NCBI GenBank assembly: GCA_963682025.1
Contig: OY821521.1
Coordinates: forward strand, 169,506,665 to 169,570,664
Origin: Cordilura impudica
Taxonomy: Eukaryota > Arthropoda > Insecta > Diptera > Scathophagidae
DNA: 64,000 bases
Reading direction: 5' to 3'
The first letter of the stretch is position 1. Each line of letters begins with the position of its first letter. The translations under genes were made by a program, and so were the position numbers. The notes beneath the pieces are model-generated. The model was not told where the DNA came from, made no database searches, and saw only the letters and a list, made by a program, of their open reading frames with translations. Below are positions 1 through 10,257 of this stretch, piece after piece.

Positions 1-592
1 TAAAAAAAATAGAGATATTAAACATAAACATAAAATCATCCTGTCAAACACGAACTAATTTGTTTTTTCTATTCTTCTTTGTGTTTTTCGCTTATTTTGA
101 CAGAGATGCAACTCGTTTACAATTTAAATAAATAGAAAAATAGATTTATCGACTGTCGTTAAGAAGTATATACTTAGTGAATCACTTAATCCTTAGTGCA
201 AACAACAATAGCTGTCGATATATTTTGCCATTGTCGGATCGTTGAAATGTACAGAATCGGACTACAGAAAACATTAATTTAAATTCAATGAATTTTATAA
301 AACCCCAAATGATATTTAAGAATTGCGAACATAAAAATTGTTACATAAATAAACGCAATTTGATGAGAATGTTATTTATATATAAATTTTCACAATTTTT
401 TTTTTTTGATGAATATATGAAGCTCTTCAGAAAATAAAGATAACAAATTATTTTATTTAAAATTTTTGCGATATTTGGTTTTTTGCGTTTGGCATCCCTA
501 ATTTAATTATTTATTATTATAAATTTATTCTCTATGTTTTCCAAATATGGCAATATTTTTTTGAAACAAAGTTGAGAGAGCTTTTTTCGGTT

Positions 593-2333
593 ATTTATTT
601 ATTAAATGTGGATATCACATATAACAAGATATAAATCTTTTTAATAACAGTATGTGATCTTATAATGATACAATCAATTTGTGACAGTAGTTACAATACT
701 TTTAGGAAACAAGAAAAATATAAAAATAACAAGTAAGAAAATTATAGTCGGTCTAGACCGACTATACGATACCCTATACCATGCGTTTAGAAACCCTATC
801 TCTTAGGCCCAACTAACTGGACATAGAAAATAAGCAAAAACCAAATTTGAGTGGGATTTTTATTAATTTTTTTGGCTGCAGATATGAAAAAGTTCATACC
901 GGTTGCTATATCTATATGGGGACTAAGTCCAAAAATGGACCGTTCCTGATCATGTTTGGTAAAGTCTCTTCTATTTTGCAAAAATATATACAACAAAATT
1001 TGAGAAGAATCAGTGGAATATTTTTGTTTTTTAATAGATTTAAGTGAAGATCGGGAAGCACTACTCATTAATGGATGTAATGAACGCATACAAACCCAAT
1101 TTGAGTAAGATCTATATGACAATTTGGATCTAATGGCAATTTATGTCGATTTCATAGGGGAAATTTATATGGGGGCTAGGTCTGAACATGGACCGATTCT
1201 CACCAATTTCAATAACGTTCATCCCATGGCCGATAAAAGCTCACGTACCAAATTTCATCAAAATACATTCATATTTGCGACCTGCAGTTTGATTACAAGG
1301 TTTACATGGACACACAGACGGACGGACGGACGGACGGACGGACAACTCAGAAAGTGATTCTGATTCGATCGGTATAATTAAAGATGGGTCTAGGTCAAAT
1401 ATTTTTGGTTGTTACAAACAGCAGCACAAAGTCATTATACCCAAACCACATAGTGGTATAGGGTATAAAAATATAAGTAAAAAATTAATACATAATGGGA
1501 GAGTATAGAATATATAATATAATCACAAATGAAACAATAATTAAGAAAGTTGCAAATTAGAGACCAAATCATTTTTAAACAATTAATTATTAAATTTGTA
1601 AAGCGTTGTCTGTTATTTGTAAATTGTTGGGTAACGAGTTCCACAGACATATGTATGCTATTTATAAAAAATTGCCAACTAGAGATTAATGTTCGATATC
1701 GTAATTGAATAAGATTATTTCCTCTATTGGATCGTGCAAATTGAAGGCGTTCAAATAAATAAGATGGTTCTTTGGTGTATATTACTTTGTGAAGTAGAAT
1801 TAGTGATCTTATTTTTATTAAGGCCACGAGGTCAACTCCATATAGAGACTTAGAATATAGAGAAGTTCCATCATATCTCTTTATACCATACACATAACGT
1901 AGGATCGCATTGTAAGTTACTAATAATCTCCTTTTACTTTCTGAATCACAAAAAACAAATATCTCACAACCATATAGTAACTTCGGCATAATGAAAGTTT
2001 TCGCGAGAAGCACACGAATGTTTAAAGGAGTAAGATGTTGTATAGGGTACAACGTTCTTAGCATTACAAATATTTTTCCAGATGCAGAATTAATCTGATT
2101 ATTCCACGTGAGCGATTTATTAAAAATGATTCCCAGATTCCTAGCAATTTCAATATTCTGATTACCTAATGATACTGGAATATCTATAGGGATGGTCTGA
2201 TTTCTTTGAGTTATAATTAAACATTTTGATTTTTTTGGATTTAAGTAAAGTCCATTTGAAAAAGCCCATTCAAATATTATATTGAGATCCTAATTAAGCT
2301 TTTCAGTGCATTCACGAATTAATCCTTTTTTCA
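593..2333 (-). pseudogene. 5'-truncated LINE (reverse transcriptase C-terminal part), nested in large HINE
   Basis: On the minus strand a frame running from about 2333 to 1470 encodes the end of a non-LTR reverse transcriptase. Upstream of the methionine at 2064 it reads through FSNGLYLNPKKSK and NLGIIFNKSLTWNNQI, typical of the RT thumb region of Jockey/CR1-type LINEs, then RVLLAKTFIMPKLLYGCEIF and LIKIRSLILLHKVIY. The palm with YxDD and the whole endonuclease are absent, so the copy is 5'-truncated; one in-frame TAG lies near 2293. The 3' end (low coordinates) finishes in TAAA/TAA-type repeats near 593. A small HINE at 728-1467 splits the 3' UTR, so the last codons of the open frame (1435-1467) are HINE sequence. 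About 30 bp of target seems lost and I see no target-site duplication. Confidence 0.65.
728..1467 (-). mobile_element. Small HINE (mini-me/DINE-1-like), full length, copy A
   Basis: Complete ~740-bp non-autonomous repeat. Its 5' end is at 1467 and reads TTATACCC, closing a hairpin with GGGTATAA around CCAC/GTGG. Its 3' end is at 728 and reads CTTACTTGTT after a perfect 24-bp palindrome (743-766, centred on TCTAGA). A subterminal inverted repeat, ATACCCTATACCA, occurs at both ends. Near the 5' end is a GGAC tetranucleotide tract (1318-1342), as in fly mini-me/DINE-1 repeats. Small open frames across it recur in every copy and are shadows, not genes. Confidence 0.75.
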
Positions 2334-2623
2334 TATATGGCCGCAATGAAGAAATATTTGGCCAGTTAAAAGCCAAAAAAGCACGATTTAATGCATATAG
2401 CCACCCTACACAACCATTACCTTTGCAATGGAGGTTAGGGCGAGCTATTTAATTAGCAAAAACTAAATTAAACGAGAAGTTATGTCATATAACCGGAAAC
2501 GCATGCATATAGGAAATGCATGCATATTTTTCCAATATTTTGTTTACATTTATCATCAATACTCAAACCGAGGTGGAAGGTATCAAAGATTCGGCACAGC
2601 CGAATTTAACACTCTTACTTGTT

Positions 2624-3073
2624 TTTAATTTAAAATATTTCATAGAATTAAAAAAAAACCTTATTTTTCATCAAAAAATTCCTACTTTTAAAACGTTGTT
2701 AGTCTCTGAATTAAAGAAAACCTCAAATCAAACTTCAATTTTAACAGTTAAAGTGCAATTCTACAACAATGTTTTAACTTGTCATTTGATTAGTATCGCT
2801 TTCTACTCAAATGCTATGCATTTATTTTTGTTGTAGTTGTTTTGTGGTTAACTGATATTTATGGACATCATTTGTATCGTATAAAATCGATTGTTAAGCT
2901 GTGTGTTTGTTTTTGATTGTATTGTTTTATTTATTTATTGTATATATTTTTTTTTTTTTTTTTTTTTTTTGACAAATGCCATTTTGTTAAGTAATTGATT
3001 AATCTACCAGAAACATGTCCACAAACAAATTGAAATATAACGATTAATTATAATATATATATATATAAATATA
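2624..3073. other. AT-rich spacer, no gene seen
   Basis: Contains a T-run (about 2949-2970) and a short TA microsatellite (3052-3068). No coding signal or recognised repeat. Confidence 0.5.
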
Positions 3074-3105
3074 CACTTGCTGGAAAAAGTATCCGTACAC
3101 TTGAA
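3074..3105 (+). repeat. Possible Tc1-like terminal inverted repeat
   Basis: A TA dinucleotide is followed by CACTTGCTGGAAAAAGTATC and CGTACACTTGA, which resembles Tc1-like transposon ends. The partner end was not found. If real, the Transib at 3272 was inserted into this older element. Confidence 0.35.
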
Positions 3106-3271
3106 GACGAAAATTTAAATATTAACAAAAATTTTAATAAGATTTTTTATTGTGAACTTTTTACCATTGACAGACTGAGATTTTTACTTGTTTTTCAAAA
3201 AGCTTACGGAAACTTTATACTTAAATTAAGCTTAATTGATTATCTTTATTGGTTCAAAAGTTATGGGGTCG

Positions 3272-3309
3272 CACAGTGGCGCCATTTGAGTTTTTTCGTT
3301 GCGAAAATC
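3272..3309 (+). repeat. Transib left terminus, RSS-like (heptamer, 22-bp spacer, nonamer)
   Basis: CACAGTG (3272-3278) equals the consensus V(D)J recombination-signal heptamer. After 22 bp comes GCGAAAATC (3301-3309), close to the A-rich nonamer described for Transib termini. Confidence 0.8.
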
Positions 3310-3590
3310 ATATCTTTTGAACCGAATAACATAATTGAACAGTTTAAACAGCATATGATAGGTAACTGTTCAGCCTATGAAATGAGCGTTTGGAAAGGGT
3401 GCTACGCTTTGTAGGGGCCTACTTATGGGTTATCAAATTTAAAATTTGTAGAAAAATCAATTTCATGGTAACTAAAAAAAATTATTTTTACATTTTTAGA
3501 TTGTTTTTATTTTTTCTCTTTAGGGTTTTATGTTTTAAATTATTACCCAATAAATTAAAAAAAAATTACTTCTTTTTTAAATTTATTTTT

Positions 3591-5228
3591 TCAATTTTCT
3601 GTAAAATATTCATCACAATTCGTAAGAGAAGGTATATCTAAAAGCTTAATCATTTCTAAACTATAATTATTTTCTAACTCTATTCGTGACTTCACATGCC
3701 GCAGGGAAGAAATAAGTGGATCGGAAGATGCTGCCAACATGTTGAAGAGGTCCTCATTTTGCCTTACCCTTGATGCTTTGAATGTGTTCTGCAGTCTATA
3801 TTTTTTATAAAATTTGTTAAGAGACTCCTGTGCTTCTTCAGAAAGCTCTCCAATTGGCAAAGACTGGTACTCAATTATATCTTTGCCATGCGCCAATATT
3901 TTATGGACGGTCGGGGTCAACTTCTTCTGTGGATACATTTCTGCTAAAAGAGATGCAGTTTTCGATGCATATTCTCCATATTTTGTAGAATTGACATTTT
4001 CTTTGCAGTTTAAAGCATTCAAGATCGTTCCCAATCTTTTCACGATTTGATTGTCAATTCCAGTGATTCTAGTTACTGCCTCATCATTTTCAAAAAATCT
4101 CCTAGAAGTGTTTCCATCGTTTGAGTTACCGTATCCGTGCTTGGTACAGTCTACTTTTAGTCCAACTTGTTTAAAAAAAGCATCCTGTATTTGCTTCTTT
4201 CTGATCTTTCCCTTATCCTTTATTGATGTATTTTCATCGAAGTTTTCCTCCTCTTGTGGTAGTGTATACGCCAGTTTTAGCAAGAACTCCATACACCTTA
4301 TCCTTGCTTGCAATGGTGACATTCCATATTCGTAATTCTCCTCGTTTGTAGAATCGTTTAAATTACCAAAGTTCTTCTGACTCTTTTTGCAAATCGGGCA
4401 TGACAATGTTGGGGTTGTTCCTGTCAGTTCGTTTACGACTTTTCCATCAACCATGGTTAGGTGGAACTCGTAATTGCATTCAATATATTTTCCTTCTCCA
4501 ATTTGCAGCTTTGTAGGCTTAATCTTGCTTATTTGTTCTTCAATGTCCTTCACCGTGGTCCTTATGTGTTTTGCCGATTCCCTTGCAAACTGAAACATTA
4601 TTGGTCGGCAATAATGCACTGATGACGGACTTGGATTTTTCCAGTGTAAGGAAACATCAGATTTTAGCCGCAAAGGAACAACAGATGCCATAAACATATT
4701 TCCGTCCGATATTGTAGCGTCATCGGAAGATATCATTTGCTTATAAACGCTTTGTCCGGATGATCCATCGCAGCCCCATTTGCTGATCAATGTCAGTTTG
4801 TCAGGAAGAATTTTCACCTCATTTTCAGGAAGACTCTCCAAAAACCGTTTTGCTGTATGGCCCATGAGATCTTGCAGATTGGCTTTCACAGAGACTTCCG
4901 TAAACTCCGTATGAAGTGGTCGTGAATTTATTTTGGCTTGCGTAATATGCTTGTATTCTGGTAACACGTCAGCCCCGTGTCGCATCAAGGATGCCCGTAG
5001 TATCTCATATTTTTCTTTGGAAAATTGTAAGTCCATAAACAAGGCCAAGGCTTCTTCGGAACCATACCTTTTAATGTGTGCGTTTGTGGGCGTGGGAATG
5101 CTTTCCTTAATCCTTTTTAGTCGCTGTGGGCTTGCATCAGCAACAGATTTTGTAATCTGCGACCTAACTCTTTCACTATCCTTTGTATATTTAATAGACA
5201 GCACGTCCGATAAATGCTTCGTGGTCAA
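3591..5228 (-). CDS. Transib transposase, catalytic core (RAG1-like DDE, 545 codons)
   Basis: This is the DNA-cutting and strand-transfer domain of a Transib transposase, the family related to the RAG1 core. Visible landmarks, in residues from the methionine at 5228: first catalytic Asp in WGCDGSSGQS (D154); second in TMVDGKV (D261); zinc ligands CPIC (C277, C280) and HKILAH (H442, H447), with the same H-x4-H spacing as RAG1; catalytic Glu in AQESLNKFYKKYR (E468). The D-D distance (107) is almost that of RAG1 (108). The frame is free of stops to its natural C-terminus (stop at 3591). The true protein begins upstream: the coding frame continues past this methionine to a 7-T run at 5288-5294, beyond which the N-terminal part lies in another frame. 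Family assignment is secure; activity is unknown because of that frameshift. Confidence 0.92.
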   Translation of the reverse strand: MTTKHLSDVLSIKYTKDSERVRSQITKSVADASPQRLKRIKESIPTPTNAHIKRYGSEEALALFMDLQFSKEKYEILRASLMRHGADVLPEYKHITQAKINSRPLHTEFTEVSVKANLQDLMGHTAKRFLESLPENEVKILPDKLTLISKWGCDGSSGQSVYKQMISSDDATISDGNMFMASVVPLRLKSDVSLHWKNPSPSSVHYCRPIMFQFARESAKHIRTTVKDIEEQISKIKPTKLQIGEGKYIECNYEFHLTMVDGKVVNELTGTTPTLSCPICKKSQKNFGNLNDSTNEENYEYGMSPLQARIRCMEFLLKLAYTLPQEEENFDENTSIKDKGKIRKKQIQDAFFKQVGLKVDCTKHGYGNSNDGNTSRRFFENDEAVTRITGIDNQIVKRLGTILNALNCKENVNSTKYGEYASKTASLLAEMYPQKKLTPTVHKILAHGKDIIEYQSLPIGELSEEAQESLNKFYKKYRLQNTFKASRVRQNEDLFNMLAASSDPLISSLRHVKSRIELENNYSLEMIKLLDIPSLTNCDEYFTEN

Positions 5229-5689
5229 GTCATTGGTGGCATCGGCAAGTTTCTTCTTTCTTGTGAAAATTGAACACCCGTCAATACTTTTTTTGGCCTT
5301 CCTTTTGCTCCTCTGGTTGATGTGGTGGGTTTATCTACTGCCAATATATCCAGGATGGTATCTTCATTAAGCCAGTCCTCGTATTTGGAGTTCAAGTTCT
5401 GAATGGTTCGATTAGATTTCACCCATTTTGCCTTAATATTTGCATATATCAGATAAAAATTATATTTTATAATTTCGCTTCTCTCAATATTTCCGTATAA
5501 GCTATCAAGTTCTTCTGAAGCAGCTTCCGTGAAAAACTTTGGTGTGGTTGACCTTCTAAACAGTTCAAATAATTTTAAATTGTTCAACGCCATGTTTTCA
5601 GTACTTAAATTGTTTAATGCCATGGTTTCAGTACTTTTTGCGCCAACTTTCAGTCGTAGACTAATCCAGGCATTATGCTTATTTTGCAA
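5225..5689 (-). pseudogene. Transib transposase N-terminal part, frameshifted from the core
   Basis: This minus-strand frame holds the N-terminal region, including KAKWVKSNRTIQNLNSKYEDW and a basic GAKGRPKK stretch common in Transib N-termini. After GRPKK the reading must move by one base at the homopolymer 5288-5294 to continue into the catalytic frame (which then reads KKKLADATNDL and on), so one base is missing there; the last ~20 codons of this frame are not native. Near the start a 30-bp segment is tandemly repeated (about 5573-5632), giving two similar blocks, TETMALNNLS and TENMALNNLK. The real start may be either of the MALNNL methionines. Alternatives to a mutation are a sequencing error in the homopolymer or programmed slippage. 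Confidence 0.8.
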
Positions 5690-6550
5690 TATATAGGCTT
5701 ATGTTACCATGCCTAAAAATTTACCTGTTACATATGGATTTAGGCTGAATTATGCTCGTGATATTATGCTCGTGTCTAAATAAGATTTGTGCCTACCTGG
5801 AGGGACCATAAGTCAATATTGTTCTTGACCATTTGTACTCCAAAGTAATTTTTAAGTTAGGTGCGTACCTGCGAATTTCAATGAGTAGTTTTTTGTGCAT
5901 CCTGTGTCTGTAACAGAATATTGGGAGTAGACTTTGGCAGAGGCGCACAGGTAGACAACCGACTTAAAATGCAATTTTCAAACTATTAGATCCAACTACT
6001 GTCAGTCAAAACATGTAAGGGATGCACGCCATACAATTTCTGCAACCATGTCTTTTTAATCTTTTTTACCTCTAGAAGCCAAACGGGCACATACGGGCAG
6101 ATAAAACCTTTTGAATTATGTAAAGAAATAATCAAAGAAAATGTTTTGCAAATATGGCTAATATAGAAAAATATAGATTTTTTTTATTTTCCGTCAAAGT
6201 TGAAAAATAGTGAAAAAACGGATAGTTTTTAAATAGTGATTTACCAGGAGAAACACAAAGCCAACAGTTATTTTTTTTTTTTATAATTATATATTTAATA
6301 AATACATCAATCAACACGAATAAAAAATAAGGCGATTCGGTACCTGTTTTTCGTGATATTACACCTGAAATCGCAACAAATTGACTAAAAATTGTGTGTT
6401 TTTTTGAAAACCAATAGTCGGTCAACTTTGAACGGTTATATCTTCTAAACTAAAAATGTGATATTATTAAGAGTAGCATATTTGAAATCATTGAAAAGTT
6501 TCCTATAACATGGGTTTATTCAAAACTTCGTCGGCGCACACGAAAATTTT

Positions 6551-6589
6551 GATTTTTGCAACCTCGTTTGCTCTACGGGCGCCACTGTG
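6551..6589 (-). repeat. Transib right terminus, RSS-like (heptamer, 23-bp spacer, nonamer)
   Basis: Read on the minus strand from 6589: CACAGTG, 23 bp, then GCAAAAATC (6559-6551). It matches the left end with one extra spacer base. The outer 12 bp are identical to the left terminus. Confidence 0.8.
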
Positions 6590-6770
6590 CGTCGTTCAAA
6601 ACTACAAATCCATCTATTCTAACTGAAAGCGAAAAGCTATATTTTTGGCGTCATTAAAACAGAATCGCAGAATTAATTATAAAATCAAAGATGCCGTCGG
6701 CAAAGACATCCTTGCAATATATTCAAAAGATCTAACTAGATCATATTCGTTATCATTAGAAAACATTAAT
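6590..6770. other. Unrecognised AT-rich stretch with short open frame
   Basis: A ~45-codon plus-strand frame (from 6645) reads into the adjacent HINE fragment. It matches no family I recognise. It may be the other half of the element that received the Transib. Confidence 0.25.
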
Positions 6771-7010
6771 AAAATTATAGTCAGTCTAGAGCGACTATAT
6801 GATACCCCTTACCATGTGCTTAGAGAGTTGGTTTTGGGTCCAACTAATTGGATATAGAAAATAAGCATGAACTAAACTTGAGTGGCATTGTTATTATTTG
6901 TTTTTCCTTAGGACATGAAAAAGTTTATATCGGATGCTATATTTATATGGGGACTAGGTCGAAAAATGGACCGAACCTGACCATATTTGGCAAAAACACT
7001 TATTTTTTAG
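6771..7010 (-). mobile_element. Small HINE, truncated copy
   Basis: Matches the 3'-side third of the small HINE, including a diverged palindrome (TCAGTCTAGAGCGACTA) and GATATGAAAAAGTTTATATCGG-like sequence (here GACATGAAAAAG). The CTTACTTGTT terminus and the 5' half are missing. Confidence 0.6.
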
Positions 7011-7257
7011 AAAAACGTAACTTCCAAATTAAAAACATTATTTTATACAGACTACATTCAACAGGAATATGAAAAACAACATTCAATTTTTCCATAAGAA
7101 TTAAAAAATTAGAAATCAGACAAACGAACACTTGAACGAATGGAAGAAATGATATCAAAAGAAGTATTCAACAAATTTCTTAAAAAAACAAAAAGTAAGC
7201 TACAAACAAACCCTAAATAATAAACAAAAAATCAACAAATCCAAATTTCTCAAACTA

Positions 7258-8352
7258 ATGGCAAAGAAAAAACAAAAACTTGGAATAACCTTTAATGAAG
7301 ATTGGTTTATAAATTTAACTGATATAGAATTCCCAGATGAAATGAAATGGTTGTTATCCCAAGGAAAAAAATTTGCAATTCCCATAGACAAAAATAATTT
7401 TTCGCCAATTCACACAATAGCTGATATTGAGCAGGGGATAAAAGCAATCGAAAACGATAGAGACAAAGATATAGCAAGATCTAAATTAGCAACAAATATA
7501 TCAATATTCAAATGCAAGATAAAACAAACTGAGAGCGGAAAATACATATTAACAATATACAAAGATACTCAAAAATTTCTGAAAAAACACAAGAACAAAA
7601 TTATGGTCACATCAGCAGACAAAGGAAACAAAACTGTAATGTATAAACAGGAATATCAACAGAAAATGAACAAACTATTAGAAGATAAAAATACCTATAA
7701 ACTAACTAGAACTGATCCGACAACAAAACTACAAAAAATCAACAATAACATTGTAATAGAATTATTCAAATCGAAACAAATAAACATAAAATTAAAACAT
7801 CAACTATATAGCACAGCAGCAAACATACCAAGATTGTACGGATTGCCAAAAACCCACAGAAAAGATATACCACTTAGACCCATTTCTTCATCAATAAATG
7901 TACTATGCTATAATATCAAAAATTACAATATCAAAAATTCAACGGAATTAAAAACAAAATTAGAAAACCTTACTTTGGAGGAAGACGACACATTAATTTC
8001 TCTTGATGTAATCTCGCTCTTCACAAATATACCCATTTATCTGGCAATAAAAAATATAATGGAAAAATGGGAAGAACTCAAAAATCACACCAACATTACA
8101 AAATCAAAATTTCTTCAAATCCTTAATTTTTGCCTCAGAGATAACAACTATTTCAAACATATGGACAACATTTACATCCAAACTTATGGGATGCCAATGG
8201 GAAATTCACTTTCTCCAACTGTTGCTGACATTATCCTCGACAAATTATTGGATGAAACGATTATAGAACTAAGCAACAACAATATTAAAATGACACTATT
8301 AGTCAAATATGTTGACGATATATTTGCAATTGTGAAGAAAAAAGGACATTGA
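7258..8352 (+). pseudogene. PLE1 reverse transcriptase, N-terminal and palm part
   Basis: Penelope-type reverse transcriptase that once copied the element's RNA. Aligned by eye with PLE2 of this window it shows the same landmarks: VTSADKGNKTVM, RLYGLPKTHRKDIPLRPISSS, motif A SLDVISLFTNIP, YGMPMGNSLSPTVAD (motif B region) and the catalytic box KYVDDIFAIV. The open frame extends upstream of the first methionine to a stop at 7150-7152, and the N-terminal coding before that lies in another frame. About 15 residues present in PLE2 after the LRPISSS box are deleted here (near 7915), at a short direct repeat AATATCAAAAATT. Immediately after the YVDD box an A-run (about 8338-8344) shifts the frame, ending this frame at 8352. 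Confidence 0.85.
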
Positions 8353-8686
8353 TTCCATTCTAACAATTTTCAACAAATACCACAACAAACCACAATTCAC
8401 AATTGAAACTGAAACAAACAATAGCCTTCCATATCTTGACATGAAAATAATTCGCAAAGAAAACAAAATAATTACAGATTGGTATTCAAAACAAACTTCA
8501 TCCGGAAGAATGATTAATTATTTTTCATCACAACCGAAAAACCAAAAAATAAACACAGTCACCAATTTCATAAATAGAGTTCTAGACATCAGTAACAAAC
8601 AATTTCACAATCAAAATATACAAAAAATTAGACATATACTCCAAAGGAACAACTATCCAAACAATCTTATAAACACCTTATTACAG
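8345..8686 (+). pseudogene. PLE1 reverse transcriptase, thumb/linker part (next frame)
   Basis: Continues PLE1 after the frameshift: FTIETETNNSLPYLDMKIIR and ITDWYSKQTSSGRMINYFSS match PLE2 positions ~400-445 closely. Coding is cut at 8686 by the small HINE; the apparent TAA stop is contributed by the HINE terminus. Confidence 0.8.
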
Positions 8687-9475
8687 AACAAGTAAGAAAA
8701 TTATGGTCAGTCTAGACCGACTATACGATACCCTATACCATGCGTTTAGAAACCCTATCTCTTAGGTCCAACTAACTGGACATAGACAATAAGCAAAAAC
8801 CAAATTTGAGTAGGATTTTTATTAATTTTTTTGGCTGCAGATACGAAAAAGTTTATATCGGATGCTATATCTATATAGGGACTAGGTCCAAAAATGGACC
8901 GATCCTGATCATGTTTGGTAAAGTCTCTTGTATTTTGCAAAAATATATACAAACAAAATTTGAGAAGAATCAGTGGAATATTTTTGTTTTTTAATAGATT
9001 TAAGTGAAGATCGGGAAGAAGCTCTATATGGGGTCAAAGGGATCATTTTTGGACTACTCATTAATGGATGTAATGAACGCATACAAACCCAATTTGAGTA
9101 AGATTTATATGACAATTTGGATCTTATGGCAATTTATGTCGATTTCATAGGGGTTATTTGTATGGGGGCTAGGTCTGAACATGGACCGATTTTCACCAAT
9201 TTCAACAGCGTTCTTCCTATGGCCGATAAAAGCTTATATACCAAATTTCATCAAAATATATTCATATTTGCGACCTGCAGTTTGATTACAAGGTTTACAT
9301 GGACACACAGACGGACGGACGGACGGACGGACGGACGGACATTGTTAAATCAACTCAGAAAGTGTTTCTGATTCGATCGGTATAATTAAAGATGGGTCTA
9401 GGTCAAATATTTTTGGTTGTTACAAACAGCAGCACAAAGTCATTATACCCAAACCACATAGTGGTATAGGGTATA
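8687..9475 (-). mobile_element. Small HINE, full length, copy B, inside PLE1
   Basis: A complete copy: 3' CTTACTTGTT end at 8687, perfect 24-bp palindrome at 8706-8729, GGAC tract at 9309-9339, 5' TTATACCC end at 9475. It lies exactly between two PLE1 coding segments, so the element limits can be read from the broken gene. Confidence 0.85.
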
Positions 9476-10028
9476 AAAAACAATGCACCATAGAAAAATC
9501 AAATATTAAAACCATAGACAGCAATGAATCTTTAAAATATTGCAGTATACGATATATTCCAGGCCTAACAAACAAACACAATTTACAACAAATAATAAAC
9601 AACAACAATATAATCCCAGCTTACAAACCAAATCAAAGACTTAACAAAATATTCACAAACACAAAATCAAACAATAAACAAATTTCAGCAAAACAACGTA
9701 GTTTATGAAATTAAATGTTTGAGAAACAAAGAACAAGAATGTGGGAGAGTACACATAGGCACAACAAAACGAAACTTACAAAAAAGAATCAAAGAACATG
9801 AAACAGACATTAAAAAAAGAAAGAGAAACAACTTTACTCTCACAACATATAAGAGAATCCAATCATACAGCTGATCTAAACGAAGTTATAATATTAGACA
9901 AGGGAAAAAAATAGCAACACAAGATATACAATAGAAAGCCTGAGAATACAGCAAAAAATAGACAAGACAATAAACAACAAGGAAGACATAGACAACATAA
10001 ACTTCATATATTCGTTTGCACTGTGATA
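9476..10028 (+). pseudogene. PLE1 GIY-YIG endonuclease part, frameshifted
   Basis: The region between RT and endonuclease resumes right after the HINE (reading ESLKYCSIRYIPGL). It is followed, one frameshift later near 9680, by NNVVYEIKCLRNKEQ and CGRVHIGTTKRNLQKRIKEH, the core of the PLE-type GIY-YIG nuclease, and then by HIRESNHTADLNEV and TIESLRIQQ in further shifted frames. PLE2 has the same blocks intact. At least three indels rule out a working product. Confidence 0.8.
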
Positions 10029-10257
10029 CTAGAGTTAAATTCTGTGATAAAAATGTTTTAGTTTTACAATAATTTACTTATTTGTTTATTTATATATACT
10101 GTGTTTTAAAATCAATCAATTTGTGATGTCAAAATACACCAATAATTTTTTATTAATGTTATAAGTTAAAAATTCATGTAAAGGAAAATTATTTTTAATA
10201 TTTTATGTCTTTATATTGATTGTTTTTTCTTCTTTGTGTTAGATTCAAAATAAAATG

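Larger units (their letters stand above)
1..2623 (+). mobile_element. Large HINE (DINE-1/Helentron-like), 3' part, interrupted
   Basis: The first ~590 bases match the interior of the same repeat at 17173-17760 and 63255-63840 almost base for base, and 2334-2623 match its 3' end. The 3' terminus has an imperfect hairpin (GATTCGGCACAGCCGAATT) followed by ACTCTTACTTGTT, the same terminus as at 18082 and, reversed, at 40549. The 5' part lies before the window. The middle (about 593-2333) is a LINE insertion. It has no coding capacity. Assignment to Helentron-derived non-autonomous elements rests on the hairpin plus subterminal inverted repeats seen in the complete copy. Confidence 0.75.
3272..6589 (-). 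mobile_element. Transib DNA transposon, near full length
   Basis: A 3318-bp element bounded by inverted CACAGTGGCGCC termini (3272-3283 and 6578-6589). Flanking pentamers are GGTCG (3267-3271) and CGTCG (6590-6594), a 5-bp target duplication with one mismatch; 5 bp is the Transib size. It encodes a RAG1-like transposase on the minus strand (3591-5689). The ~900 bp between the transposase start and the right terminus has no convincing exon, and 3284-3590 is 3' UTR. The Transib superfamily is the accepted source lineage of the RAG1 recombinase core. Confidence 0.9.

Noticed and set aside
796..1357. Recurrent 60-110-codon frames in the small HINEs (also at 8755-9371, 15089-15341, 18990-19546, 46846-47079, 51660-52128)
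   Set aside because: The same frames appear on both strands in every copy, share no start or codon bias, and are broken in older copies. They are shadows of a non-coding element.
3814..4335. Plus-strand frames opposite the Transib gene (3814-4050, 4051-4335, 4933-5370)
   Set aside because: Antisense shadows of a clearly identified transposase.
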